From Chloroflexota bacterium (GTDB lineage: Bacteria; Chloroflexota; Anaerolineae; 4572-78; J111), in NCBI GenBank assembly GCA_003695455.1, contig RFJF01000056.1:1-16690 (forward strand): a stretch of 16,690 bases of DNA, read 5' to 3'. The notes under the pieces are model-generated. The model saw only the letters and a list, made by a program, of their open reading frames with translations. It was not told where the DNA came from and made no database searches. Below, piece after piece: positions 1-7,639 of this stretch (the stretch's first letter is position 1; every line of letters starts with the position of its first letter). A program made the position numbers and the translations under genes.

Positions 1-415
1 ACTTAACGATGGCCCTCAGCAGTACGGCATTCCGGACAACCTGCAAAACCCAGACAACGCAGCCACAGATTTTCTCGAACCCGGCTCAAGCCCGCCAGAT
101 ACAGAAATTAACATTGGCGACTGGGTAGCGGCCAACCCCGGTACCCACCCCTCAAACGAGGTCAAAACCGCACTTTCCGGCTTGCAGGCTACCCAAACAG
201 AAATGCGCATGCCGGTCTGGTTTGATGGCGATTGCAACCCCGGCGGCGGCGGATGTTCCAGCGCTACCGGCTCCGAGTCTACCGCCAAATACAAAATTCA
301 AACCTTTGTGGTTATGAAACTGACCGGTGTAAGTTACACCGGCAATCCAAAAACACTCACCTTTGAATTTTCTCACTATGATCCGTACGTGTGTGAAGGC
401 GATGACCATCCGTAG
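1..415 (+). CDS. TadE/TadG-like pilus-associated protein, C-terminal part (5' end outside window)
   Basis: An open frame runs from base 2 to the TAG at 413-415 without a start that would suit a complete gene, so the 5' end lies to the left of the window. The visible part is about 137 residues. It contains 'MPVWFD', then a Gly/Cys-rich turn, then 'AKYKIQTFVVMKLTG' and a short beta-type tail. This order (a 'PVW/F' strand, a loop, then 'YxIxxFxxxxLTG') resembles the C-terminal end of secreted TadE/TadG-type Tad proteins in Chloroflexota and Actinobacteria. The next gene starts 42 bases downstream and carries the TadG N-terminal signature, so the two were probably transcribed together and exported as surface proteins. 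The N-terminal membrane segment expected of the family cannot be seen here. Family assignment is moderate; the precise role is unknown. Confidence 0.6.
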   Translation, partial: LNDGPQQYGIPDNLQNPDNAATDFLEPGSSPPDTEINIGDWVAANPGTHPSNEVKTALSGLQATQTEMRMPVWFDGDCNPGGGGCSSATGSESTAKYKIQTFVVMKLTGVSYTGNPKTLTFEFSHYDPYVCEGDDHP

Positions 416-457
416 TATGCAGGATGAAAATATTGTCGAAGGAACTGGAGTAGTACA

Positions 458-3196
458 ATGAACGGGTTATTTCACCTGATGCAAAACTTCAAACCGGGCC
501 GCCGGCTGCCCAAACCCGGCGAAAAAGGCCAAAGCCTCATTATTCTGACCTTTGCCTTTTTGGGGCTGATTGCCATGCTGGGGTTGGCTCTGGATTTGGG
601 ACTGGTGTACATTGAGCGTGTCCGGCTTAAACGCACCGTTGATGCGGCCACGCTGGCCGGCGTCATCGAACTGCCGGTAGAAGAAGCCGCCGTAACCAAA
701 GCTATCGGCTTTTTAGACAGCAACGGCTACAAAGTATCCGACATCAACGTTTACGTGGCCGGCTGTGTGCAGGATGTGAACGACCAGTACCTGGCCGGCG
801 CAGCCAACTATGGCACACCCGGCAGCGATGGCTCCACCACCGACCTGATTAACCTGGCCCTGGGCGACATCAATACCCTGTTGCCTCAGGCTACCGATAC
901 CCTGACCCCCACCACTGACCTGTTTTACCCCTACATTGTCAACGGTGACCCCGCCGATACCCCCAGCTTTTTCATTGATACCCGCTCGTTTCAAAGCCGA
1001 AATGACCCCACCGGCCTGTGTGACGGCGGCGAGCAGATTGGCGCCGGCGCCGCCGATTTTGGCAGCGCCAACAAAATTAAAATCACCGGTCAGGTGCCGG
1101 TGCGGATGAATTTTATGCAGTTCTTTGGCTTTACCCGCGTGCCGGTGGTAGATGACTCTGTGGCCGAAAACGCCTCTAACCTGGATGTGGCCCTGGTGCT
1201 GGACAGCACCGGCTCAATGGAGTACGATACCATCTGCTACGGCTGCTGGGAACGCTGCGGAGATTCCAGCCTCATCCCCAGTTCAGAGTGTACATCCAAA
1301 CAAAAATACCTGCCCTACCCCAAAAACGGGCGAGCCTTCCCCTTCCCCTACCCGGCCCGCTCCGGCCCGCAAACCCAACGCCAAACCCGCATGGCTAACA
1401 TGATTGCCGGCGATGACGGCGACGCCGGCGTTTGGCCGCCCACCCCCGGCACCCCGGACCCGGACCCCGGCAACGATTACATTATTCTTGAAGCTGAATT
1501 TTATGCCGATAACAGTTCCACCTGGGACCCCGGCCAGCGCCCCAACGGCAGCGGCTACTGGGCCATCCAGCGCAGTACTTCAAGCGATGGCTGCTGCGGC
1601 GGCGGCACCGGCACGTCAGATAACGGTCAGGCGCTGGCCATTGACGGCTACGGTTACGAAGGCACCAGCGGCACCCGCCTGAACGGGTTGGTGCGCCACC
1701 ACCCCATGACAGAAAACAGCGACGGCAAAGTACAGCCCTTTGGCCGCCACTACACCCAAACCGACGCCGAAAATAATATCTCGCCCCGGCTGGAGTACGA
1801 TTTTGTGCCCACCTGGGGCAGCAAAACCTACGTTCACTTTAAGGGCCAATATTACAACGGCAATAACAACAATCCGCCGGACAATGAATTTTTCTGGGCC
1901 ATTTACGACCCCGCCACCGGCAACAACGTCTATCCGGGGCCGGCCGGCAGCACCGCCGTGTTGCAGGCCACCGGTGGCGCCGAAAATGACCACTGGAATC
2001 CGCGCCCGGACCGCCACTGGCGCTGGTTCAGCGTAAACACCTGCGGGCTGGTGCTCACGCCAGGCCGCAAATACACGCTCAAAATCTGGGCCGGCAGCGG
2101 CGGCTACGCCCTGGACCGCATCATCATTACTGCCCGTTCCAATATCTTCAACCCCAACAACCTCACCGATGACCCGGCAACCAACGGCACCGCCCAGCGG
2201 TTGGCCGCCGATCCCTGCAACCCCATTTTTGGGCTGAATGTGGTGCCCACAGATTGCACCTACACTAATCTGCTTGGCCCAACCGATAACATAAATGACA
2301 GCCTGTTTAATGCCATGAACCCCATGCGCGGCGCGCAGCAGGCCATGCGCAACTTTGTGGCCCGGCTGGACCCCAACCTTGACCAGGCCGGTTTTGTTGA
2401 TTTTGATAACGATGCCGGGCAGGTGGCCCAACTGGAATGTTTGCGGGCCAGCCGCAACCGGGCAAGCGCCCCCAACGCTCCGGCAACACAGAACGGCGTG
2501 TACCCCTTTAACCCCGCCGACGGCTACCCCAACTACGATGAGTACGAATGTGCAGACCCTGTTAAAACTGCGCCGGGAACCGTGCCCATCAGCTACACCG
2601 TAGTCTTTAAAGGCATTGAAAACGCCTACCCGCCCGGCGGCGGCACAGACATTGCCGACGGCCTGCGGCGCGGCCTGCACATGCTGGGCATTACCACAGA
2701 CAACGACGGCACCCAGGCCAATAACTGCGAATGGTACTGGAAAAGCAGTACCCAAATGTGGCAAATCCGGCAGGCCAACGGCAGCGGCGGCACAGACCAG
2801 CCCACGCCCAACCGTAACTACAACCCCTCCGGGCACTGCGGGCGCGGCGCGGCAGCCACCGCAGTGATTGTACTGCTTACCGACGGCGCACCCACCAACG
2901 GCACCCCCGGCGACAACTCCGATTGCCGGGCCTGGGGGGCCTCAAACCCCATGCCGTACGAAAGCTTCCCCATGGGGGATGACAAGTACGAATGCATTAT
3001 GTACTACGCCGATATTGCCGCCGACAACGGAGTGATTGTTTACACCATCGGCCTGGGGGCCGGGGCAGACGCCAACCTGCTGGGCGCCGTGGCCGATAAA
3101 ACCAGAGGCGAATACTACTTTGCGCCTTCGGCGCAACAGTTGAATGTTATTTTTGACCAGATTCTGGCCAACGTGTACATCCGGCTGGTGCAATAA
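458..3196 (+). CDS. TadG-like secreted protein with vWA domain interrupted by a CBM-like domain
   Basis: This is a 912-residue protein starting at ATG 458, with GGAG at 447-450. Residues 24-70 hold the Tad-type N-terminus: 'GQSLIILTF', one hydrophobic helix, then an amphipathic stretch ending 'VDAATLAG'. A vWA domain follows with its metal-site (MIDAS) residues present: D249-S-T251-G-S253, T730 in 'GGGTD', and D809 in 'LTDG'. The chain between the first MIDAS loop and the expected helix alpha-1 ('GAQQAMRNF', about 625-633) is about 370 residues long. It includes a Cys cluster (C260, C263, C267, C278), a Pro/Gly/Asp linker and a beta-rich region (about 341-560) that opens with 'ILEAEF' and closes with 'ALDRIIIT', as in CBM6/CBM35-type modules. 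It probably sits outside the membrane as a pilus-linked adhesin. The vWA call is firm; the CBM-like call and the adhesion role are inferences. Confidence 0.85.
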   Translation: MNGLFHLMQNFKPGRRLPKPGEKGQSLIILTFAFLGLIAMLGLALDLGLVYIERVRLKRTVDAATLAGVIELPVEEAAVTKAIGFLDSNGYKVSDINVYVAGCVQDVNDQYLAGAANYGTPGSDGSTTDLINLALGDINTLLPQATDTLTPTTDLFYPYIVNGDPADTPSFFIDTRSFQSRNDPTGLCDGGEQIGAGAADFGSANKIKITGQVPVRMNFMQFFGFTRVPVVDDSVAENASNLDVALVLDSTGSMEYDTICYGCWERCGDSSLIPSSECTSKQKYLPYPKNGRAFPFPYPARSGPQTQRQTRMANMIAGDDGDAGVWPPTPGTPDPDPGNDYIILEAEFYADNSSTWDPGQRPNGSGYWAIQRSTSSDGCCGGGTGTSDNGQALAIDGYGYEGTSGTRLNGLVRHHPMTENSDGKVQPFGRHYTQTDAENNISPRLEYDFVPTWGSKTYVHFKGQYYNGNNNNPPDNEFFWAIYDPATGNNVYPGPAGSTAVLQATGGAENDHWNPRPDRHWRWFSVNTCGLVLTPGRKYTLKIWAGSGGYALDRIIITARSNIFNPNNLTDDPATNGTAQRLAADPCNPIFGLNVVPTDCTYTNLLGPTDNINDSLFNAMNPMRGAQQAMRNFVARLDPNLDQAGFVDFDNDAGQVAQLECLRASRNRASAPNAPATQNGVYPFNPADGYPNYDEYECADPVKTAPGTVPISYTVVFKGIENAYPPGGGTDIADGLRRGLHMLGITTDNDGTQANNCEWYWKSSTQMWQIRQANGSGGTDQPTPNRNYNPSGHCGRGAAATAVIVLLTDGAPTNGTPGDNSDCRAWGASNPMPYESFPMGDDKYECIMYYADIAADNGVIVYTIGLGAGADANLLGAVADKTRGEYYFAPSAQQLNVIFDQILANVYIRLVQ

Positions 3197-3272
3197 TTGG
3201 CCGCACTCCGGCTGCAAGGCGCAGGTTCCGGGCCGGAACGCCCCGCGGCAAAGCTCGTTACCAAAACAAACC

Positions 3273-3309
3273 GGAGTCCAAATCCACAGGTTTGGACTCC
3301 TTGTTTTTT
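3273..3309 (+). terminator. Rho-independent terminator after the TadG-like gene
   Basis: A perfect 10-bp inverted repeat, GGAGTCCAAA (3273-3282) and TTTGGACTCC (3291-3300), encloses an 8-base loop and is followed by TTGTTTTTT. It lies 77 bases after the stop of the TadG-like gene and about 80 bases before the next promoter, so it separates the TadG-type genes from the cpaB unit. Confidence 0.9.
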
Positions 3310-3387
3310 GACAACGGGCCGAAATCGGCGGCCGGACTCGTTCCCATCCGGCACCCTTAAATTTATGTCAAATTGAAAGGATATGCC

Positions 3388-3415
3388 TTGACTTTTTGGC
3401 CTACTTTGGTATCAT
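3388..3415 (+). promoter_or_regulatory. Sigma-70-like promoter of the cpaB unit
   Basis: TTGACT (3388-3393) and TATCAT (3410-3415), each 5 of 6 matches to the housekeeping consensus, are 16 bases apart. They lie just past the preceding terminator. Transcription would start near 3421-3423, giving a leader of about 40 bases that opens almost directly into the hairpin at 3429. Confidence 0.75.
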
Positions 3416-3428
3416 GCACATGCTAGCG

Positions 3429-3454
3429 TCCTTTTCGCCGCCATGCGGAAAGGA
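3429..3454 (+). promoter_or_regulatory. Leader hairpin covering the cpaB ribosome-binding site
   Basis: TCCTTTTCGC (3429-3438) pairs with GCGGAAAGGA (3445-3454) over 10 bp with one G-U pair and a 6-base loop. The 3' arm contains nearly all of the cpaB Shine-Dalgarno sequence AAAGGAG (3449-3455), six to seven bases before ATG 3463. Folded, this would block translation initiation. The pairing is read directly; a regulatory role is inferred. Confidence 0.6.
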
Positions 3455-3462
3455 GTATTAAC

Positions 3463-4551
3463 ATGCAACGTGGCCGACTGCTGATAATTCTCGGCATTAT
3501 TCTTGGTCTGGCAACATTAGCCGCCGTTGCCGTCCTCGTGTTCAGTGGAGGAGGTCTATTGCCCGGTGGGGCAGAACCCGCGCCAACGCCCCAAATTGTA
3601 CAGGAAGAAACAGAAGCCGTTATTCCCACCACCCAGGTTATTGTGGCCTTGCAGCCCATTGCCCGCGGCTCAGAATTTGTAGCCGGCTCAATTGGGCGGC
3701 GAGACTGGCCGGCCAACAACGTGCCCCCGGACATCATTGCCGATGAGGCAGAAACCATTGGCAAGGTTGCCAAAACAGAAATTGTGCAGGGGCAGGTTTT
3801 GGTGCGCAGTATGCTGGTTGATAAAGGCGTCTCCGGCGAAGCCTCGCTCAACGTGCCGCCGGGGCGGGTGGCCGTGGCCTACCCCATGACCCGCCAAACC
3901 AGCATTGCCTACGCAATTCAACCCGGCGACTTTGTGGATTTGCTGGTTACATCCAACTTCATTGATGTTGACGAAGAGTTCCAATCGCCGTTGCCCAACA
4001 AAACCCGCTTCTTCTTCCCAACGTTCGATAGCGAATCCGGGGTGCAAACCGGCATCGAATTAAGCGCGCCCATTGACGAAGGCCGGTTTGAACTGGGCGC
4101 CGGTGATGTGGCCTCAATTGTCAACGCCAGTTCATCACAAATCCCCCGGCGTGTGGCCCAGTTGACCGTGCAATCGGCAAAAGTTTTGCGGGTTGGCCCC
4201 TGGATTGAAGAACCCACGCCGCCGCCGCCCGATGACGGCAGCCCGCCACCGCCGCCGCCGCTGCCCAATGTGGTGACGTTGGCCGTAACGCCGCAAGACG
4301 CGCTGGTTATGTTGTGGCTGCGGCAAAGCGGCATTTACAGCGAAATGGCCCTGCGCGCCGCCGGTGAAGACCAGGCCGACCACCTGACCGAAGCTGTGAC
4401 GCTGCAATATATGCTGACCCGCTTTAACATTGCGGTGCCGCCCAAAATTGAATTTGTAATGGCGCCGTCGGTTGAAGAACTTCGGCAGCAATTTGAAAAC
4501 CTGCGGGTTGTTGAAGAAGTTCAGTCGGTGCAGGATAATTCGCAGCAGTAG
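3463..4551 (+). CDS. cpaB: CpaB/RcpC family Tad pilus assembly protein
   Basis: This 362-residue protein begins at ATG 3463 behind AAAGGAG. Residues 5-28 form one membrane helix, after which the chain is extracytoplasmic. Residues about 57-121 fit the SAF (beta-clip) domain: 'VIVALQPIARGSEF' followed by 'VQGQVLVRSML'. Residues about 127-300 match the RcpC/CpaB core: 'RVAVAYPMTRQTSIAYAIQPGDFVDLLV', here summarised by its 'AIQPGDFVDLL' motif, and later 'VTLAVTPQDALVMLWLRQSG'. In secretin-bearing Tad systems CpaB works at the outer-membrane secretin; no secretin gene is seen here, so this protein may anchor the pilus to the wall instead. It has a Pro-rich stretch (251-268) between the two core halves. 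It is the first gene of the second unit, with its own promoter and a hairpin on its ribosome-binding site. Confidence 0.9.
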   Translation: MQRGRLLIILGIILGLATLAAVAVLVFSGGGLLPGGAEPAPTPQIVQEETEAVIPTTQVIVALQPIARGSEFVAGSIGRRDWPANNVPPDIIADEAETIGKVAKTEIVQGQVLVRSMLVDKGVSGEASLNVPPGRVAVAYPMTRQTSIAYAIQPGDFVDLLVTSNFIDVDEEFQSPLPNKTRFFFPTFDSESGVQTGIELSAPIDEGRFELGAGDVASIVNASSSQIPRRVAQLTVQSAKVLRVGPWIEEPTPPPPDDGSPPPPPPLPNVVTLAVTPQDALVMLWLRQSGIYSEMALRAAGEDQADHLTEAVTLQYMLTRFNIAVPPKIEFVMAPSVEELRQQFENLRVVEEVQSVQDNSQQ

Positions 4552-4619
4552 CGCCTGTTTCCCGGTGGCCGTTTTAGCCGGAAGAAACTTATTTTCAGAA
4601 TGATATTCTCCTTTCCCGG

Positions 4620-4662
4620 AAACATATGTTACCTCCTGTTTTTTAGGAGGTAACATATGTTT
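4620..4662 (+). promoter_or_regulatory. 18-bp perfect palindrome hiding a Shine-Dalgarno/ATG pair
   Basis: AAACATATGTTACCTCCT (4620-4637) and its exact complement (4645-4662) flank a GTTTTTT loop. The 3' arm holds AGGAGG (4645-4650) six bases before ATG 4657, which opens a four-codon frame, Met-Phe-Ile-Leu-stop (4657-4671). The 5' arm carries ACCTCCT, the same sequence as the anti-Shine-Dalgarno end of 16S rRNA. The element lies between cpaB and cpaE, 57 bases before the cpaE start. It may be an attenuator or leader-peptide device. A weak terminator is also possible, since the right side is T-rich (TTTATTCTTT), and so is a remnant of a mobile element. The palindrome itself is certain. Confidence 0.65.
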
Positions 4663-4718
4663 ATTCTTTAAATTAAACCGTTGTTATTAACCCAAATCTA
4701 AACATCAGGAATAAAAAC

Positions 4719-5957
4719 ATGTCAGGATCCGTAGCGCCAATTTCAGATGATGCTGAACAAAAAACAATCCGTCTGCTGCTGGTTGATGATATTCCGGAAA
4801 CACGAGAAAACCTGCGCAAGTTGCTGTTTTTTGAATCTGATATTGAAGTGATTGGCGCGGCTACTGATGGCGAAGAAGGCATTCAGATGGCCATTGAGCT
4901 TCAGCCCGATATTGTGCTCATGGACATCAACATGCCGGGCGTAGACGGCATTACCGCCAGCGAACGCATTAGCCAGCAGGTGCCGTTTACCCAAATCATC
5001 ATGATGTCTGTGCAGGGCGAAGCGGATTACCTGCGCCGTTCAATGCTGGCCGGCGCCCGTGAGTTTTTAATCAAACCCTTTACCAGCGATGAACTGGTGC
5101 AGAGCATTCGGCGGGTGTACCAGTTGGGAGCCAGCCGCCGGCGTGCCATGCCGGTTACACAGGCGCCGGCCGGGGCTGCAGCCACGTCTGAACCGCTGGT
5201 GCGCACCTCAGGGCATGTGGTCAGTGTTTTCAGCGCCAAAGGCGGGGTAGGGTGCAGTACCATTGCCGTAAACCTTGCCATTGCCCTGCAACAAAACGAG
5301 GCCATAAAAGTTGCCGTTGTTGACACCAGCCTGCAATTTGGCGATGTGGGCGTGCTGCTTAACCTGTACGCCAGCCGCACCATTGCCGATTTGGCCTCAA
5401 ACGCCGATGAACTGGATGATGAACTCATTGCCGATGTATTCCTGCCGCACAATTCCGGCATCAAAGCCCTCCTGGCCCCCCCTCGCCCGGAAGTGGCCGA
5501 TACCGTAACCCCCGCCTTGCTGACAGACGTTATTGAACGGCTGAAAATGATGTTTGATGTGGTCATTGTAGATACCGGCTCGGTACTTGACGACATTGTC
5601 TTGAATGTTCTTGACCTATCTGATAAAATAATAGTTGTAACAACGCCCGAAATTCCGGCCATCAAAGATGCCAAGCTCTTCTTTGAAGTGACCGAGGCGT
5701 TGGAATACGAGCGCGAAAGAATCATGTTCATCCTCAACAAAGCCGACCGGCGGATAAACATTCGCGCTGAAGATATTGAAGCAAATATCAAATATCCCAT
5801 TCAGGCCCAGCTGCCGCTTGATGAACGCGCCGTGACCACGGCGGTCAATCAGGGGGTCCCGTACGTACTCGGAAACAAATCCGGGTTGCTGACACAGGCT
5901 ACAATTCAGCTCGGTACTCGCCTGCTTGAGCTTTTACATTCACAATCAGACGATTAA
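4719..5957 (+). CDS. cpaE: CpaE/TadZ: receiver domain fused to MinD-like ATPase
   Basis: This is a 412-residue protein from ATG 4719 with AGGA at 4707-4710. Residues 16-135 are a CheY-type receiver with all key residues in place: acidic pair D23/D24, phospho-acceptor D69 in 'LMDINMPG', S97 and K119 followed by Pro. A Pro/Ala linker (about 140-165) leads to a MinD/ParA-type ATPase with deviant Walker A 'KGGVGCST' (174-181), 'VVDTSLQFGD' (about 200-209) and the Walker-B-like 'DVVIVDTGS'. CpaE/TadZ proteins mark the site of pilus assembly at the cell pole or membrane. Many have a degenerate receiver; this one looks able to accept a phosphate, though no histidine kinase gene is in the window. It follows cpaB after a 167-base spacer with the palindrome at 4620 and precedes cpaF after a 227-base spacer. 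Confidence 0.92.
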   Translation: MSGSVAPISDDAEQKTIRLLLVDDIPETRENLRKLLFFESDIEVIGAATDGEEGIQMAIELQPDIVLMDINMPGVDGITASERISQQVPFTQIIMMSVQGEADYLRRSMLAGAREFLIKPFTSDELVQSIRRVYQLGASRRRAMPVTQAPAGAAATSEPLVRTSGHVVSVFSAKGGVGCSTIAVNLAIALQQNEAIKVAVVDTSLQFGDVGVLLNLYASRTIADLASNADELDDELIADVFLPHNSGIKALLAPPRPEVADTVTPALLTDVIERLKMMFDVVIVDTGSVLDDIVLNVLDLSDKIIVVTTPEIPAIKDAKLFFEVTEALEYERERIMFILNKADRRINIRAEDIEANIKYPIQAQLPLDERAVTTAVNQGVPYVLGNKSGLLTQATIQLGTRLLELLHSQSDD

Positions 5958-6184
5958 GGCAATTGTTGTTAAACCATTCACTGGTGGCTCAAACATTGGC
6001 GAACCTGACGGGAAATTACGTTGTGGTGAGGCTTTTTGGCAATGCTTACTGTGAATCGGTTTCAAAAAACTGTGGTTCCTCACGTTCCGCCGAACGCTGG
6101 TTCAAGAGCCATCCCACCTTTTGTAAAACAGAAAACTCAAAGTTTCGATATCCACATCAAGGCAATGTTTAGGGAGTAGTTAAT
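5958..6184 (+). other. Spacer between cpaE and cpaF without a credible gene
   Basis: These 227 bases are visibly richer in A+T than the genes on either side. I see no well-spaced promoter, no strong terminator and no protein with family features. Only small stems such as CGTTC/GAACG near 6085 are visible. The cpaF ribosome-binding site AGGGAG (6171-6176) lies at the end, eight bases before ATG 6185. Confidence 0.5.
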
Positions 6185-7579
6185 ATGTCATTACTAAAAC
6201 GTATCAAGGATGGACAAGCAAACGTAGCCAGTGGCAAAACCCCCGGCAGCGGCCCGTTGCGCAAAAGTTTTCCGGACAAACCTATCCGTCGCGCCCCCGG
6301 CCCAAGCGCCCAGCGAGACGCTTTTAAGGAATTGAAAGAGCGCATTCAGGATAAACTGGTAGCGGAACTGGACCCGGCCATGGACGTTTCCCGAACCGAC
6401 GAAGTTCGGCGTACCATCCAGGACATGTACGACCAGATTCTGACGCAAGAGAACATTATTTTGAGCCGCGCCGAACGGGAACGCCTGTTTGAAGGCATTG
6501 TGGCCGAAATTCTGGGTTTTGGGCCGCTTGAGGTACTGCTCTCTGATGAGGCCGTCAGCGAAATCATGGTCAACGGCCCAGAAAAGGTATTTGTTGAACG
6601 CAAAGGCAAACTGTCGCTGACCAACATCACTTTTGAAAACAACGAACACGTGATGCGCGTGATTGACCGGATTGTGTCGCCGTTGGGCCGGCGCATTGAC
6701 GAAAGTTCGCCGTATGTGGATGCCCGTCTGCCCGATGGCTCTCGTGTTAATGCCATTGTGCCACCACTGGCCCTGAACGGCCCCACGCTGACCATCCGCA
6801 AATTTGAAAAAGACCCCCTCACCATTGACGACCTGGTACGGTTTGGCTCAATGTCCAATGAAGTGGCCGAATTTTTGCGGGCTGCGGTAATTGCCCGGTT
6901 AAACACAGTGGTATCCGGGGGTACCGGCAGTGGTAAAACCACCCTGCTCAACGTGCTGTCGTCATTCATCCCCAATGACGAGCGCATTATCACCGTTGAA
7001 AACGCCGCCGAACTTCAGCTCCGGCAGGAACACGTTGTCACCCTTGAATCACGGCCGCCCAACATTGAAGGCAAAGGTGAAGTTACCATCCGTGATTTGG
7101 TCATCAACACCCTCCGGATGCGCCCCGACCGGATTGTAGTGGGCGAGTGTCGCGGCGGCGAAACGCTGGACATGCTCCAGGCCATGAATACCGGCCACGA
7201 TGGCAGCATGACCACCGCCCACGCCAACAGCCCGCGAGACATGCTGTCTCGTTTGGAAACCATGTGCCTGATGGCCGGTATGGATTTGCCGGTGCGGGCC
7301 ATCCGCGAACAAATTGCTTCTGCCGTTGACGTGATTGTTCAGCAGGCCCGTATGCGCGATGGTAGCCGCAAAATTATCAGCGTTACAGAAGTGCAGGGCA
7401 TGGAAGGTGATGTGATTGTGATGTCAGACATATTTGCCTTTGAACAACAGGGTATGGAAAACGGCAGAATTATCGGGCGTCTGAAACCGACCGGTATTCG
7501 CCCCAAATTTTATGATCGCATTGAAGCGGCCGGAGTCAGTTTGCCCCCCAACATTTTTGGCGCATCAACCCGCTTTTAA
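6185..7579 (+). CDS. cpaF: CpaF/TadA secretion ATPase
   Basis: This 464-residue protein starts at ATG 6185 behind AGGGAG. It belongs to the type II/IV secretion (VirB11/GspE) ATPase superfamily and powers pilus assembly as a cytoplasmic hexamer docked on TadB/TadC. The N-terminal part contains the CpaF signature '[21 protein letters not shown]' region, cited here by 'GPLE' and 'EIMVNG'. Next comes '[22 protein letters not shown]'-like sequence, best recognised by '[16 protein letters not shown]'. Walker A 'GGTGSGKT' is at 245-252, the Walker B region 'RPDRIVVGE' at 313-321 with catalytic E321, and the His box '[12 protein letters not shown]' at 337-348. Length and motif order are normal. Because CpaF can drive both extension and retraction in Tad systems, a separate retraction ATPase is not expected. 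It is followed closely by tadB. Confidence 0.95.
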   Translation: MSLLKRIKDGQANVASGKTPGSGPLRKSFPDKPIRRAPGPSAQRDAFKELKERIQDKLVAELDPAMDVSRTDEVRRTIQDMYDQILTQENIILSRAERERLFEGIVAEILGFGPLEVLLSDEAVSEIMVNGPEKVFVERKGKLSLTNITFENNEHVMRVIDRIVSPLGRRIDESSPYVDARLPDGSRVNAIVPPLALNGPTLTIRKFEKDPLTIDDLVRFGSMSNEVAEFLRAAVIARLNTVVSGGTGSGKTTLLNVLSSFIPNDERIITVENAAELQLRQEHVVTLESRPPNIEGKGEVTIRDLVINTLRMRPDRIVVGECRGGETLDMLQAMNTGHDGSMTTAHANSPRDMLSRLETMCLMAGMDLPVRAIREQIASAVDVIVQQARMRDGSRKIISVTEVQGMEGDVIVMSDIFAFEQQGMENGRIIGRLKPTGIRPKFYDRIEAAGVSLPPNIFGASTRF

Positions 7580-7639
7580 CCTGGCATGTTGCACAATCAG
7601 CGGTAAATTTGTGCCGGCATTGCCCAAGGAGGTTGTTCG

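Noticed and set aside
1616..2836. Long open frame of 406 codons antisense to the TadG-like gene
   Set aside because: It is rich in Val/Gly with no recognisable domain and lies opposite a gene with clear vWA motifs; high G+C coding sequence often leaves the antisense frame open.
4620..4662. Insertion sequence end
   Set aside because: The palindrome is intact on both sides of a 7-base loop, and no transposase or target duplication is seen.
6121..6151. Promoter before cpaF (TTGTAA and a possible GATATC)
   Set aside because: The two boxes are not at an acceptable distance; the 17-base position reads TTCGAT.
5963..6172. Possible 69-residue gene between cpaE and cpaF
   Set aside because: It needs a TTG start five bases after cpaE, has no ribosome-binding site and its composition shows no family features.
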